In this document: positions 25,151-33,896 of the stretch, piece by piece
Layout: every line of letters begins with the position of its first letter
How positions within the stretch are numbered: position 1 is the first letter of the stretch
From: Peptococcaceae bacterium SCADC1_2_3
Lineage (GTDB): Bacteria > Bacillota > Desulfotomaculia > Desulfotomaculales > Nap2-2B
Length of the DNA stretch: 38,350 nucleotides
Assembly (NCBI GenBank): GCA_000681355.2
Contig: JJNX02000013.1
Location: 1-38,350 of the forward strand
Direction: 5' to 3'
The notes under the pieces: generated by a model
The model's input: only the letters and a program-made list of their open reading frames with translations
Told to the model about the DNA's origin: nothing
Database searches by the model: none
Made by a program: the position numbers and the translations under genes

Positions 25151-26557
25151 ATGACAACAAAAGAACCGCTTCTTCAAAAGACTGAAAGAATTAATTTGCA
25201 AATAAACGGGATTAACCACTCCGGGGAAGGGGTAGGGCGGTATCACGGTATGGCCGTGTTCGTTCCCGGGACGGCGCCAGGAGATGCAATCCTGGCCGAG
25301 GTGGTCGAGCTTAAAAAGAACTATGCCCGGGCCCGCCTGCTGGAAATCACAGAGCCTGCGCCGGTCCGGAGACAGCCGGATTGCCCCCGGTTTTCCACCT
25401 GCGGTGGTTGCCGCCTACAGCATGTGGATTACAAGGAACAGCTCAGGTTGAAAACCGGGCTGGTAAGTGACAGCCTTGCCAGGATCGCCGGTTTGAGTGG
25501 GGTAACTGTTCATGACACGGCTGGTATGGATTACCCCTGGCACTACCGAAATAAAGCCCACTTTCAGGTAGAAAAGTGCGATAGCGGGTATCGTATGGGC
25601 TTTTACGAGGAAGGTTCCCATACGCTGGCTGCTTTTTTCGAACAAGATGATTGTTTGGATTCAGGTTGCCTGCTGGTGGACGTGGAACTTAACGAAGTGG
25701 CGTCGGTGGTAGAAAAACTTCTTAACAAACACGGCAAAGTGGTTTGCAGCCAGGAACAACAAGGCAGGTTTTTTCGCCACGTTGTCTTACGAAAGGGATT
25801 TCACACCGGAGAAATCATGACCGTGCTGGTAACAGGAAGCGGGGAGTGGCCACGGGAAAATGCCTTTGTAAGAGAGCTTTTGTCTTTACGATCCGGACTT
25901 GCGTCGGTAGTTCGTAACATCCATAACGGGTTATCCGGAATTGTTCCCGGAAGGGAAAACCGGTTTCTGGCGGGGAGGGAGTATATCATCGACCACCTGG
26001 GGCATCTAACCCTTAACATATCGCCGTCTTCCTTTTATCAGGTCAACCCGGCTCAGACATTGGTGTTGTATCAGAAGGCACTGGAATATGCAGCGCTGAC
26101 CGGAGCGGAGACGGTGGTGGACGCTTATAGCGGGGTCGGTACCATTGCTCTTTACCTGGCCGGGCGCGCCAAAAAGGTGTACGGCCTGGAGGTGATACCA
26201 CAGGCGGTGGAAGATGCCCAAAGGAATGCCGCGTTAAACAATGTCAGAAATGTTGAATTTTTTCCGGGGAAAGTGGAAAAACAACTCCCGGTTTTGGCCG
26301 CACGGGGACTGCGCCCGGATGTAGTAGTGCTGGACCCGCCCCGTAGAGGCTGCAGCCGGGCGGCGCTGGACGCGGTGACGGACATGTGTCCGCCGCGGGT
26401 GGTCTACGTTTCCTGCGACCCTGGCACCCTCGCCCGGGATCTCGGTTATCTTGCAAGCAAGGGGTACCGGGTGGAAGAAGTCCAGCCGGTAGACATGTTT
26501 CCATGGACACACCACGTGGAGACGGTAGCATTGATGTCACGTGTAGAAAGTGAATAA
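25151..26557 (+). CDS. rlmD: 23S rRNA (uracil-5-)-methyltransferase, RlmD/RlmCD type
   Basis: A SAM-dependent RNA methyltransferase forming 5-methyluridine in 23S rRNA (or tRNA, for TrmA-like relatives). Seen: N-terminal TRAM domain (about 8-65; GEGVGRYHGMAVFVPGTAPGD), a 4Fe-4S motif CPRFSTCGGCRLQH, SAM-binding VVDAYSGVGTIALYLA, GLEVIPQAVEDA, LDPPRRGC, and the catalytic SCDPGTLARDL with nucleophile Cys. Start is either ATG 25151 or the upstream GTG 25118; neither has a strong ribosome site. The gene is visibly richer in G+C than its neighbours and sits between decayed sequence and a transposon, which may mean acquisition by transfer. Confidence 0.9.
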   Translation: MTTKEPLLQKTERINLQINGINHSGEGVGRYHGMAVFVPGTAPGDAILAEVVELKKNYARARLLEITEPAPVRRQPDCPRFSTCGGCRLQHVDYKEQLRLKTGLVSDSLARIAGLSGVTVHDTAGMDYPWHYRNKAHFQVEKCDSGYRMGFYEEGSHTLAAFFEQDDCLDSGCLLVDVELNEVASVVEKLLNKHGKVVCSQEQQGRFFRHVVLRKGFHTGEIMTVLVTGSGEWPRENAFVRELLSLRSGLASVVRNIHNGLSGIVPGRENRFLAGREYIIDHLGHLTLNISPSSFYQVNPAQTLVLYQKALEYAALTGAETVVDAYSGVGTIALYLAGRAKKVYGLEVIPQAVEDAQRNAALNNVRNVEFFPGKVEKQLPVLAARGLRPDVVVLDPPRRGCSRAALDAVTDMCPPRVVYVSCDPGTLARDLGYLASKGYRVEEVQPVDMFPWTHHVETVALMSRVESE

Positions 26558-26565
26558 GCCCAAAA

Positions 26566-26640
26566 GTGGGGGATGTCATGGGGGATGTCATGGGGGGATG
26601 TCATGGGGATGTCGGGATGTCGGGATGTCATGGGGACGGG
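26566..26640 (+). repeat. Degenerate GGGGATGTCAT tandem repeats
   Basis: About six imperfect copies of a GGGATGTCATG-like unit start 9 bases after the methyltransferase stop and run into the left inverted repeat of the transposase element. Copies vary in the length of the G-run and some lose the CAT. Confidence 0.8.
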
Positions 26641-27475
26641 GTTGTTGACAACACTTCTAATATACGGTAAAGTAAATTGGAGGTGTTTTTTATGCCAAGA
26701 AAAGCGAGAAAGAAAAGCGAAAGCGAAATATATCATATAATTATGAGAGGAATAAACCGGCAGAGCATCTTTGAAGACGAAGAAGATTATGTAAAATTTA
26801 TACAAGTAATACAGAAATATAAAATGCAAAGCGGATATAAAATCTATGCATACTGCTTGATGGGAAATCATGTGCATTTATTATTAAAGACCGGTATAGA
26901 ACCACTAGAACAAGTGATGCGCAGAATATGCGGTAGTTATGTTTATTGGTACAACTGGAAATATCAAAGAATAGGAAACTTATTTCAAGACAGATTCAAA
27001 AGTGAACCGGTAGAAAATGAATCATATTTTGTAATTGTTCAAAGATATATTCATCAGAATCCACTTAAAGCAAGATTGGTAGGAAGTATTGAACAATACA
27101 AGTGGAGTAGCTTTAAAGAATATATTAATAAAACAAAATTCGTTGACGCAGATTATTTGCTAAAATTGTTTAATAATGATAGAGAAGAGGCAATAAAGGG
27201 TTTTTATCAATTTAATAACGAGGTAAATGATGATGTATGTTTAGATATTGAAGAAAAATATCGAATAACAGATGAGGAAGCCAGGAATATAATAAAAAAG
27301 GTATGTAAAGTACAGAATACACCTGATTTGCAGAAATCTGATATATTAAAAAGGAATATGTATTTGAAAGAGCTAAAAGAAGAACATGGCTTATCAATTA
27401 GACAAATTGAGAGGCTTACAGGTATCAATAGGGGTATTGTTTTAAAAGCATAAATGTCAACAACCCCGTCCCCAT

Positions 27476-27479
<4 letters not shown>
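26626..27479 (+). mobile_element. REP-associated transposase element with 25-bp inverted repeats
   Basis: Perfect 25-bp inverted repeats (26626-26650 and 27455-27479, inner end TTGTTGACA and outer end TGTCATGGGG) enclose a Y1-type transposase gene. The right repeat begins 1 base after the transposase stop codon. On both outer sides the GTCATGGG word continues as degenerate tandem repeats in opposite orientations. The layout resembles RAYT genes nested in REP palindromes. Confidence 0.8.
26692..27453 (+). CDS. REP-associated tyrosine transposase (Y1/HUH type)
   Basis: A 253-residue transposase of the IS200/Y1 superfamily. The HUH motif is in GNHVHLLLK (about 61-69), and the likely catalytic Tyr is in QRYIHQNPLKA (about 122-132). 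The N-terminus MPRKARKKSESEIYHI with IIMRGINRQ is typical of RAYT-type proteins. The C-terminus carries an added helix-turn-helix (HGLSIRQIERLTGINR). Start ATG 26692 has GGAGGT 8 bases upstream; ATG 26677 would precede that site. It nicks and joins single-stranded DNA at the flanking palindromes. The gene is intact and AT-rich compared with its host neighbours. Confidence 0.88.
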   Translation: MPRKARKKSESEIYHIIMRGINRQSIFEDEEDYVKFIQVIQKYKMQSGYKIYAYCLMGNHVHLLLKTGIEPLEQVMRRICGSYVYWYNWKYQRIGNLFQDRFKSEPVENESYFVIVQRYIHQNPLKARLVGSIEQYKWSSFKEYINKTKFVDADYLLKLFNNDREEAIKGFYQFNNEVNDDVCLDIEEKYRITDEEARNIIKKVCKVQNTPDLQKSDILKRNMYLKELKEEHGLSIRQIERLTGINRGIVLKA

Positions 27480-27613
<134 letters not shown>

Positions 27614-28570
27614 GTTCTCTTAGAGAAACATGACCTGATCAAAGAGCTGCTGCATGGCCACGACTATAGCAAATTCTTAACCGGCAAGCCAAGTGAAAAA
27701 ATGCAAGCGATTGTTGAATTGATGGATTATATCATTGGGCTTCGGGAGGATAGAAAGAACGATTATATCAAACTGGTAACCGAAATGGCCCGGGCTTATT
27801 CCTTATGCGCCACAACCGATATTGCTGAAAGGCTCAACGTGGAGATCGGATTCCATAAAGCCGTTAAAGTAAGCATTGTCAAAATGATAAGCGATGACAC
27901 TAAAAAGAAAACAACTTCTCAACTCAATATTGCGTTGAATCAACTGATATCTAAAGCTATTTCTTCAAATGAAGTGATAGATATCCTGGGTTCATTGGGA
28001 CTTGCAAAACCCAATATTGCCATACTTTCTGATGAGTTCCTTGAAGAAGTTAAAGGTATGAAGCAGAAGAATCTTGCAGTCGAACTATTGAACAGATTGC
28101 TTAAGGGCGATATAAAAACATTCTCAAGGCGCAACCTTGTGCAGTCAAAAAAATTCTCGGAGCTGTTGGATGCTGCGATTAGAAAATATCAAAATCGGGC
28201 TATTGAAACGACTCAAGTCATTATGGAACTGATAGAACTTGCCAAAAAAATCAGCGAGGCAGAAAAACGCGGCGAAAAAACAGGGCTGACACCGGATGAA
28301 TTAGCATTCTATGACGCCTTGACGGAAAACGAATCCGCCAGAGAGATTATGGGTGAAGATGTTCTAAGGCAAATTGCAAGAGATCTAACCGTGTCCATAA
28401 AAAACAATATCAGCGTAGACTGGGCTATTCGTGACAGCGTTCAGGCCAAAATGAAAATGACAATTAAGAGGCTGCTGAAAAAATACGGATACCCGCCAGA
28501 TAAGACTGAAAAAGCGGTGGATATTGTAATGGAGCAGACAAAGTTGATGTGTCAGAACGAGAGCAGATAA
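27614..28570 (+). pseudogene. hsdR: Type I restriction HsdR, C-terminal fragment
   Basis: About 318 residues match the C-terminal region of type I restriction endonuclease R subunits (DUF3387-like): KHDLIKELLHGHDYSKFLTG, an AYSLC segment, SQKFSELLD-type and YQNRAIETTQVIMELI helices, LTPDELAFYDAL, and the end VDWAIRDSVQAKMK with IKRLLKKYGYPPDK. A complete HsdR has about 1000 residues with nuclease and helicase domains. All of these are missing; the reading frame upstream is only translated tandem repeat. No hsdM or hsdS is nearby. The gene was probably cut by the transposase element or a linked deletion, and the fragment is likely nonfunctional. Confidence 0.85.
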
Positions 28571-28617
28571 GATAGACCAGAAAGTGGCTAGAGAACAAGC
28601 TAAAAGTTAGGTATTTA

Positions 28618-28692
28618 TGGCAGGGGAGACAGGGCTCGAACCTGCAACCTACGGTTTTGGAGACCGTTGCTCTACCATTGAGCTACTCCCCT
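28618..28692 (-). tRNA. trnW: tRNA-Trp (anticodon CCA)
   Basis: On the minus strand a 75-base cloverleaf is complete: acceptor AGGGGAG pairs with CTCCCCT, D arm GCTCAATGGTAGAGC, anticodon loop with CCA, T arm with GGTTCGAGCC, and an encoded 3' TGCCA end. The anticodon reads UGG. It stands alone next to the restriction fragment, a common place for integrated DNA. Confidence 0.95.
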
Positions 28693-28905
28693 ATGTTTAT
28701 CCAGATCCTCTTCTTTTCTTGCCTTTAATAAGAATTAAGGACAAAAATGATTATATATTTTTTACGTTTATAGTATATATTTATTCGTTAAAATGGTCAA
28801 GTAAAAATTTTACTAAAAACTTTTCCTACAAAAATCCAGTTATACCGGCTAGCCTTTATCCTTCCCTCTTTCTTTAAAAAACCATATTTTCTCTTAATTA
28901 AATTC

Positions 28906-28934
28906 TTGACATAAATTATTATGTGTGTTATTAA
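28906..28934 (+). promoter_or_regulatory. Promoter of the cobalamin-riboswitch operon
   Basis: TTGACA (28906-28911), a 17-base spacer, and TATTAA (28929-28934). Transcription would begin about 25 bases before the riboswitch. The remaining stretch 28693-28905 is AT-rich and shows no gene. Confidence 0.6.
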
Positions 28935-28964
28935 AATAACTAAGAAATAAAAAACTAAATAAAA

Positions 28965-29193
28965 TAAACAGGTGCCTTAACAGGAGAATAGGGAAATTCG
29001 GAGGTTGGCACTCAGCATTGCCGTAAAGGTAAGCTTTGGGCGGTATCCTAGCTTAAAATACTGAGTGTCACCCCAAACGGTGCGGTCCCGCCACTGTAGT
29101 CGGAGAGCTGGTTTAAAGCTGGTCACTGGGCGCCACCCTGGGAAGGCCTGAACAAAAAGCGATGATCCGTTAGCCAGGAGACCTGCCTGTTTA
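28965..29193 (+). ncRNA. Cobalamin riboswitch
   Basis: The outer stem TAAACAGG pairs with CCTGTTTA at the two ends. Conserved parts follow in order: GGTGCC, the core GGTGCGGTCCCGCCACTGT (about 29079-29097), GCCACCCTGGGAAGG, and the B12 box AGCCAGGAGACCTGCC. This fits an adenosylcobalamin-class element. A strong terminator follows directly, so it should turn the downstream genes off when cobalamin is plentiful. Confidence 0.92.
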
Positions 29194-29219
29194 TTGAAAA
29201 AATACGCGAGGATGATGGT

Positions 29220-29263
29220 AAAGTCTTCAGCCAAAAGTTATTTTGGTTGAAGACTTTTTATTT
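29220..29263 (+). terminator. Riboswitch-controlled intrinsic terminator
   Basis: AAGTCTTCAGCCAAAA and TTTTGGTTGAAGACTT form a perfect 16-bp stem with a GTTA loop, followed by TTTATTTT. It ends just before the ribosome site of the dehydrogenase gene. Confidence 0.9.
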
Positions 29264-29278
29264 TGGGGAGGTGTTTTT

Positions 29279-30310
29279 TTGCAAGCCGCGGTTTTGAAAG
29301 CGCCAGGCTGCCTGGAATTAGAAAATATTCAGCCACCAAGATGCCCTCCTGGAGGGCTCCTGGTAAAAACCAAGGTGTGTTCAATTTGCCCTACGGACGT
29401 GAAGATGTTCTTCGGCGGTCACCGCGACCTGATTTACCCGCGTATTCCCGGCCATGAAATTGCCGGGGTGGTTGTTAAAAGCAAAAGCGACCTGTTTAAA
29501 AGTGGGGCGCGGGTACAAATAGCCCCGGGGATAAGTTGCGGGAAATGTGCGTTGTGCCTGCACAAAGCAGATAACCAATGCGTGAGTATTGATATTATAG
29601 GGTTTACCTATGACGGAGGATTTGCCGAATTTATAGCCGTACCACCCCAAAGCTTGGTCACCGGGGCGGTAAACCTTGTTCCCGACAGGCTTAGCTTTGA
29701 GGAAGCTGCCTTAACTGAACCGCTTGCCTGCTGTATAAACGGGCAGGAAAGAACCGGCGTGGATGAAAATGATACGGTGCTTGTCATTGGCGGCGGCCCG
29801 GTTGGCTGCCTGCATGTCCTGCTGGCCAGGGCCAGAGGAGCAAAAAAAATTTTTCTAACCGAATGCTTGCCAAACAGGATTAACCTGGCCGGTCGTTTTT
29901 TGACTGACGTTAGCCTAATTAATCCCTTGGCAAAGGAAATAAAAAAGGTAATTTACCAGGAAACCAAAGAAAGGGGGGTAGATGTCATTTTACTTGCCTG
30001 CCGGGAGGGAATAGATTACCCCTTGCTGGACTTACTGGCTCCAAGGGGTCGTATTTGTTTGTTTTCCGGTTTGCCGCCCGAAAAAGCCCGGCCATATTTT
30101 GATTTAAATACGTTGCACTACCGTGAAATTACTCTGGTTGGCGCCTATGGCTGTACGGCGGCGCAAAACAAAGCCGCCCTTGAGCTTATTGCTTCAGGCA
30201 AGGTACCGGTAAGCTGGCTTATTACCAGGCAGATAAGGTTAGAGCAAATAAATGAAGGGTTAAGGTATTGCGCGCAACGCAAGGGTTTTAAAGTATTAAT
30301 TAAATTTTAA
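29279..30310 (+). CDS. Zinc-dependent medium-chain dehydrogenase under B12 riboswitch
   Basis: A 343-residue member of the medium-chain dehydrogenase/reductase family (sorbitol/threonine dehydrogenase-like). Catalytic zinc residues are in CSICPTD and GHEIAGVV; the structural zinc loop is CGKCALCLHKADNQC; the NAD(P) fold is VLVIGGGPVGCLHVLLA. TTG 29279 is the start, 7 bases after GAGG in GGGGAGGTG; frames opening earlier lie within the terminator. The substrate is not known. With the cobalamin riboswitch and a TrpD-like partner 17 bases downstream, it may serve cobamide synthesis or a pathway replacing a B12-dependent one; that is inference. Confidence 0.85.
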   Translation: MQAAVLKAPGCLELENIQPPRCPPGGLLVKTKVCSICPTDVKMFFGGHRDLIYPRIPGHEIAGVVVKSKSDLFKSGARVQIAPGISCGKCALCLHKADNQCVSIDIIGFTYDGGFAEFIAVPPQSLVTGAVNLVPDRLSFEEAALTEPLACCINGQERTGVDENDTVLVIGGGPVGCLHVLLARARGAKKIFLTECLPNRINLAGRFLTDVSLINPLAKEIKKVIYQETKERGVDVILLACREGIDYPLLDLLAPRGRICLFSGLPPEKARPYFDLNTLHYREITLVGAYGCTAAQNKAALELIASGKVPVSWLITRQIRLEQINEGLRYCAQRKGFKVLIKF

Positions 30311-30327
30311 GAAGGGAGCAATTTTAT

Positions 30328-31380
30328 ATGTGCATAGAAGAAAAGATTAAAACTTTTGGCGGTAAAGTAACTGAGCTTATAAATAAAAAATGTTTAGCCA
30401 GACAAGAAGTTAAGGAAATGTTTTCGCAGGTGCTTTTAAATGAACAGCCTGAACTGCAACAAGGCGCATTTTTAGCTGCCCTGGTTGCAAAAGGGGAAAC
30501 TTTAGATGAAATTGCCGGGACATGGGAAGCAATTTATGAATTTGATACGGTAAAGGCAAAACCAACCGTCCCCCAGCCTTTGGTGGAAAACTGTGGGACG
30601 GGAATGGACGGGTTAAAGACATTTAATATTAGCACCGCGGCCTCTATAGTTGCTGCGGCAGGTGGCGTCTTTATGGCCAAGCACGGCGCCAGGGCAATTA
30701 CCTCCCGGTGCGGGGCGGTAGATATTTTAGAAGCAGTAGGGGTTGACGTTGAATGTGAGGCAGAAATTGTGAAAAAGAGCATTGAAAGAGCAGGTATTGG
30801 AATTTTTAACGGTATGAGCCCGAATATTCATCCTGCCTTGGCTAGGATACTTTCCCAAATCCGTTTTGGGACTACCTTAAATATAGCCGCCTCTTTGGCC
30901 AACCCGGCTTTACCCCGCTACGGCGTAAGGGGGGTTTACGCTAAAGAACTGGTTGAACCCGTGGCCCAAATTATGAAAGAAATTGGCTATAAGCGAGCTA
31001 TAGTAGTACACGGTTTGGATGAAGATGAAGGACAGGGCATGGATGAGGCCTCTATTAACGGGGAATCAATTATAGCCGAGTTGGAGGACGGCAAAGTTAC
31101 CACTTATAAGATTAACCCTGAGGATTTTGGAATAAGGCGCGCTAACTACCAGGAAATTATGGCCTCATCTTTAGAAGAAGAAGTTAAACGTTTTTTAGCC
31201 TTGTTAAGCGGCAAAGAAGATGGGCCGCGGCAAGAAATTGTTTGCTTAAACGCGGCCCTTGTTTTTTACTTATTTGACCAGGATAAGGATTTAAAAAAGA
31301 ATTATATAAAAGCAAAGGAGATTCTCGGTTCCGGGCAAGCTATGTTCAAGTTAAAACAATGGGTTAAAGAGCAAAATTAG
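30328..31380 (+). CDS. TrpD-like phosphoribosyltransferase, divergent
   Basis: A 350-residue member of the anthranilate phosphoribosyltransferase/nucleoside phosphorylase fold. The PRPP-binding part is kept (ENCGTGMDGLKTFNIST near residues 85-101, and MAKHG near 115). Residues that hold anthranilate in TrpD are changed: KHGNR is KHGAR here, and the loop ending GPLxNPA reads ASLANPA. No other trp gene is nearby. The gene shares the cobalamin-riboswitch operon with the dehydrogenase, so a different aromatic or base acceptor, perhaps a cobamide lower ligand, is plausible. AGAAGGGAGC precedes ATG 30328. Confidence 0.78.
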   Translation: MCIEEKIKTFGGKVTELINKKCLARQEVKEMFSQVLLNEQPELQQGAFLAALVAKGETLDEIAGTWEAIYEFDTVKAKPTVPQPLVENCGTGMDGLKTFNISTAASIVAAAGGVFMAKHGARAITSRCGAVDILEAVGVDVECEAEIVKKSIERAGIGIFNGMSPNIHPALARILSQIRFGTTLNIAASLANPALPRYGVRGVYAKELVEPVAQIMKEIGYKRAIVVHGLDEDEGQGMDEASINGESIIAELEDGKVTTYKINPEDFGIRRANYQEIMASSLEEEVKRFLALLSGKEDGPRQEIVCLNAALVFYLFDQDKDLKKNYIKAKEILGSGQAMFKLKQWVKEQN

Positions 31381-31461
31381 GAAAATAATCTATGTTTCAC
31401 CATTAATAAAATTTAACATATATTAGTAATAAAAAAATATTAACAAAAGGAGGTCGGTAAC

Positions 31462-31692
31462 TTGCCAAAAAATTCAACGACTCCAAGCCAGAATTACCCA
31501 AACCCTCAAGCACCACAAACACCAAACAAACCTCCAACACCAAAGAACCCGGCAACTTTATCATATTACCCGCTGGCTACTCTTGCGCAAGCTTATGTAC
31601 CCGTGCAAACTTACGATAAAACTTTTAGCCCGGAAGAAGCTTTAGAAAAAGGTACTCTTTTCCCAGAATTATACCGTCCTTATCCTTATTAA
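31462..31692 (+). CDS. cotJA: Spore coat associated protein CotJA
   Basis: A 76-residue protein with a Pro/Asn/Thr-rich N-terminal half and a conserved end (PLATLAQAYVPVQTYDKTFSPEEALEKGTLFPELYRPY), the CotJA signature. It works with CotJB and CotJC in the inner spore coat. Start is TTG 31462, 8 bases after GGAGG. The three cotJ genes follow in the usual order, which shows the organism can form endospores. Expression from a mother-cell sigma-E type promoter is expected, but I cannot mark one firmly. Confidence 0.9.
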   Translation: MPKNSTTPSQNYPNPQAPQTPNKPPTPKNPATLSYYPLATLAQAYVPVQTYDKTFSPEEALEKGTLFPELYRPYPY

Positions 31693-31727
31693 AAAATTAT
31701 TAAAAATTTTTGACTTAAAGTTATAAA

Positions 31728-31745
31728 GGCGTTAAATTTAACGCC
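31728..31745. repeat. Perfect palindrome between cotJA and cotJB
   Basis: GGCGTTAAATTTAACGCC is an 18-bp perfect palindrome. The same core recurs after cotJC at 32635-32668. It may tune expression of cotJB or be a dispersed repeat. Confidence 0.8.
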
Positions 31746-31767
31746 CCTACCAGGAGAGGAGATAAAA

Positions 31768-32025
31768 ATGGACCATATTCAAATGCAAATGCTGCGTGAT
31801 ATTCAAAAATTAGAATTTACCGCCATTGAGCTAACTCTTTATCTGGATACCCACCCAGATGAGCAGGCGCCCTTAAATGATTACAATAAAACAGCAGAAA
31901 AATTGGACAGTTTAAAAATGCTTTATGAGAAAACATACGGGCCGTTAATGGCCTACGGTTTTTCTTCCAGCCCCTGTCCTTGGCGTTGGATTGAGGGGCC
32001 GTGGCCGTGGGAAATAACTTTATAA
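31768..32025 (+). CDS. cotJB: Spore coat protein CotJB
   Basis: An 85-residue helical protein with the CotJB pattern: MLRDIQKLEFTAIELTLYLDTHP, a middle DYNKTAEKLDSLKMLYEK, and the aromatic end SPCPWRWIEGPWPWE. It is a coat component assembled with CotJC. The ribosome site AGGAGAGGAG precedes ATG, and cotJC starts 33 bases after its stop. Confidence 0.93.
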   Translation: MDHIQMQMLRDIQKLEFTAIELTLYLDTHPDEQAPLNDYNKTAEKLDSLKMLYEKTYGPLMAYGFSSSPCPWRWIEGPWPWEITL

Positions 32026-32058
32026 TAGCTAAGGCAAGGAAAGAAGGGAAGGTATATA

Positions 32059-32631
32059 ATGTGGCTTTACGAAAAAATTTTAGAATATCCGGTTCGTGTT
32101 TACAAAACGGACCTGCGGATGGCCAAATACCTGATGGCCCAGTACGGTGGCCCGGATAGTGAGTTATCAGCCGGGGTCAGGTATTTAACCCAGAGATATT
32201 CCATGCCTACCAACCGGGCCAAAGGCTTGCTTACTGACATTGGCACTGAAGAACTGGCCCATTGGGAAATAATTGGCACTATGATTTATAAATTAATAAA
32301 AGATGCAACCCCAGAACAATTGCGGCAGGAAGATTTAGGTGGTTATTTTACGGAACACGGCCAGGCCATCTACCCGGCGGACGCCAGCGGTATACCCTGG
32401 ACGGCTGCTTATATTCAGGCCACCGGTGATCCGGTAACTGACTTACACGAAGATATGGCTGCCGAACAAAAAGCACGGACTACCTATGAACATTTAATCA
32501 GGTTAACCGATGATCCGGGCATTAAGGACGCTTTGCGCTTTCTAAGGGAGAGAGAGGTTGTTCATTTCCAGCGTTTTGGTGAGGAGTTAAATAGAGTGCA
32601 AGAGGAACTTATAGCGAATAAGGTTTTTTAA
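32059..32631 (+). CDS. cotJC: CotJC, manganese-catalase-type coat protein
   Basis: A 190-residue di-manganese catalase family protein of the spore coat. It begins MWLYEKILEYPV, typical of CotJC, and carries ferritin-like helices with metal ligands in ELSAGVRYLTQ, IGTEELAHWE, and EDMAAEQKARTTYEHL with a later REREVVHFQRF. It probably removes peroxide at the spore surface. It ends the cotJ operon before a large palindrome. Confidence 0.93.
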   Translation: MWLYEKILEYPVRVYKTDLRMAKYLMAQYGGPDSELSAGVRYLTQRYSMPTNRAKGLLTDIGTEELAHWEIIGTMIYKLIKDATPEQLRQEDLGGYFTEHGQAIYPADASGIPWTAAYIQATGDPVTDLHEDMAAEQKARTTYEHLIRLTDDPGIKDALRFLREREVVHFQRFGEELNRVQEELIANKVF

Positions 32632-32634
32632 GGT

Positions 32635-32668
32635 ATTGGAGGGGCGTTAAATTTAACGCCCCTCCAAT
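32635..32668. terminator. 34-bp perfect palindrome after cotJC
   Basis: Seventeen-base arms (5' half ATTGGAGGGGCGTTAAA) form a perfect palindrome with no loop bases, followed by AAAACAAATAATTATT. It can act as a terminator, though the T-run is weak. Its core equals the palindrome at 31728-31745. Beyond it, 32700-32775 shows GTGCC/GGCAC and AAGACA/TGTCTT small inverted repeats and no gene. Confidence 0.6.
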
Positions 32669-32776
32669 AAAACAAATAATTATTGCTTTCATCCATTGAT
32701 GGTGCCACCTGCGGCACGGGGAACTACCTGACGCAAGACAGGGGAACGGTTTTCTTGTCTTCCGTGTTCTATGATT

Positions 32777-33775
32777 CTATGGTAATTGTTTCAAAAAATC
32801 CTCCGCCTGTTCTTCTCCGTAAGCCATCAGGTCGTATATGAATGAAGGGCTGCGATCCAGTTTTGATGAGTAATCCAAGTCACGACCCATCTCGATTTCT
32901 TTTATCTCAACAAGCTTGTACTTGTCGCTTGGAAGAAAGCCTTTTTCTAGCCACTTGTTAACTGTTTTAATAAAATCTTTTTCTTGATTTAGCGAAAGAT
33001 TGCCCGCCAGTTCACTTCGCCTGTCCTTTATCTCTTCTATTGAGGTTGGCTCCTTTTCTCGCGTTTGCGGCTCTATTTGAATCACCCATATTTCATCAGG
33101 TTTCTCGTGGAAATCAATATCCTGGACAAAATTTCGGATAGGAGGGTTTTGGGAAAACAAGCCATCCCAATACAATTCCTTCCCAATCCAAACCGCCCTA
33201 AATAATGAGGGTATAGCAGCCGAAGCAAGAATTGCCTCAGTAGTAATCTCTACATTTTTGAAAACTTTAAATTGACCGGAACGCACTTCAACCGCCCCAA
33301 CAAACAACATAGGCTTTACCGGTCTTGACTTTTCTATAAACTCTTCTACCAGAAGCTGCTTAATTTTTTCAAAATCAACGTGATTTACCAATATTTTCTT
33401 TAAATGTTCTTTGGCCCAGGGAGGATAAAAATACGGGCTGATTTCAGGCGTGGAAATACGGGATAACCAAATCATCCATTCATTTAAAAGCATTTCCCAA
33501 AATGAATTCGCGGCGTTATCCTGCCAAAACGAATCAAGCAGTTCAACGCCCTTGTCTCCATTATCTGTTAACAAGGCAGACCAGGCCAATAGCGCGCAAA
33601 TAGCCCCTCCGGAGGTGCCGCTTAAAGCCCCGATCTCATATCCCTTTTCCTTCAAACTATGCTGTTCTTTTAAAATTTTTTTCAGCACTCCGGCGATAAA
33701 AGCAGTGTGACTTCCGCCGCCTTGACAGGCAATGGCAACCTGTTTAATGTGTTCGTTTTCATTATTTTTATTCAT
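32777..33775 (-). CDS. Patatin-like phospholipase
   Basis: A 332-residue acyl hydrolase of the patatin/RssA family. The oxyanion hole GGGSHTAFIAGV is near residue 20, the nucleophile Ser is in ALSGTSGGA (GxSxG), and the catalytic Asp is in YWDGLFSQNPP. ATG at 33775 is preferred because AGGAGGAGG lies about 8 bases before it; the frame is open 81 bases further but lacks a site there. The substrate lipid is unknown. No signal peptide, so it is cytoplasmic. The gene stands alone on the minus strand. Confidence 0.88.
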   Translation of the reverse strand: MNKNNENEHIKQVAIACQGGGSHTAFIAGVLKKILKEQHSLKEKGYEIGALSGTSGGAICALLAWSALLTDNGDKGVELLDSFWQDNAANSFWEMLLNEWMIWLSRISTPEISPYFYPPWAKEHLKKILVNHVDFEKIKQLLVEEFIEKSRPVKPMLFVGAVEVRSGQFKVFKNVEITTEAILASAAIPSLFRAVWIGKELYWDGLFSQNPPIRNFVQDIDFHEKPDEIWVIQIEPQTREKEPTSIEEIKDRRSELAGNLSLNQEKDFIKTVNKWLEKGFLPSDKYKLVEIKEIEMGRDLDYSSKLDRSPSFIYDLMAYGEEQAEDFLKQLP

Positions 33776-33896
33776 AAACAAAACCTCCTCCTGTTGTTTA
33801 ATGGCTATGTTCATCTTTGAGCTTCGCAAGGCGCCTTTTTTAGCTTTATCCGGCATAGCAAACTTTCCCGTTAAATATTTTATTTAACTTATTTTT

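Noticed and set aside
26152-26591. Long minus-strand frames over the rRNA methyltransferase
   Set aside because: They are shadows in a G+C-rich gene, without ribosome sites or recognisable motifs.
28617-28877. 86-residue plus-strand frame beginning MAGETGLEPATYGFG
   Set aside because: It is the antisense of tRNA-Trp; this peptide is a well-known false prediction over tRNA genes.
30328-31380. Genuine tryptophan biosynthesis TrpD
   Set aside because: Anthranilate-site residues are altered, no trp operon is nearby, and control is by a cobalamin riboswitch; kept as TrpD-like.
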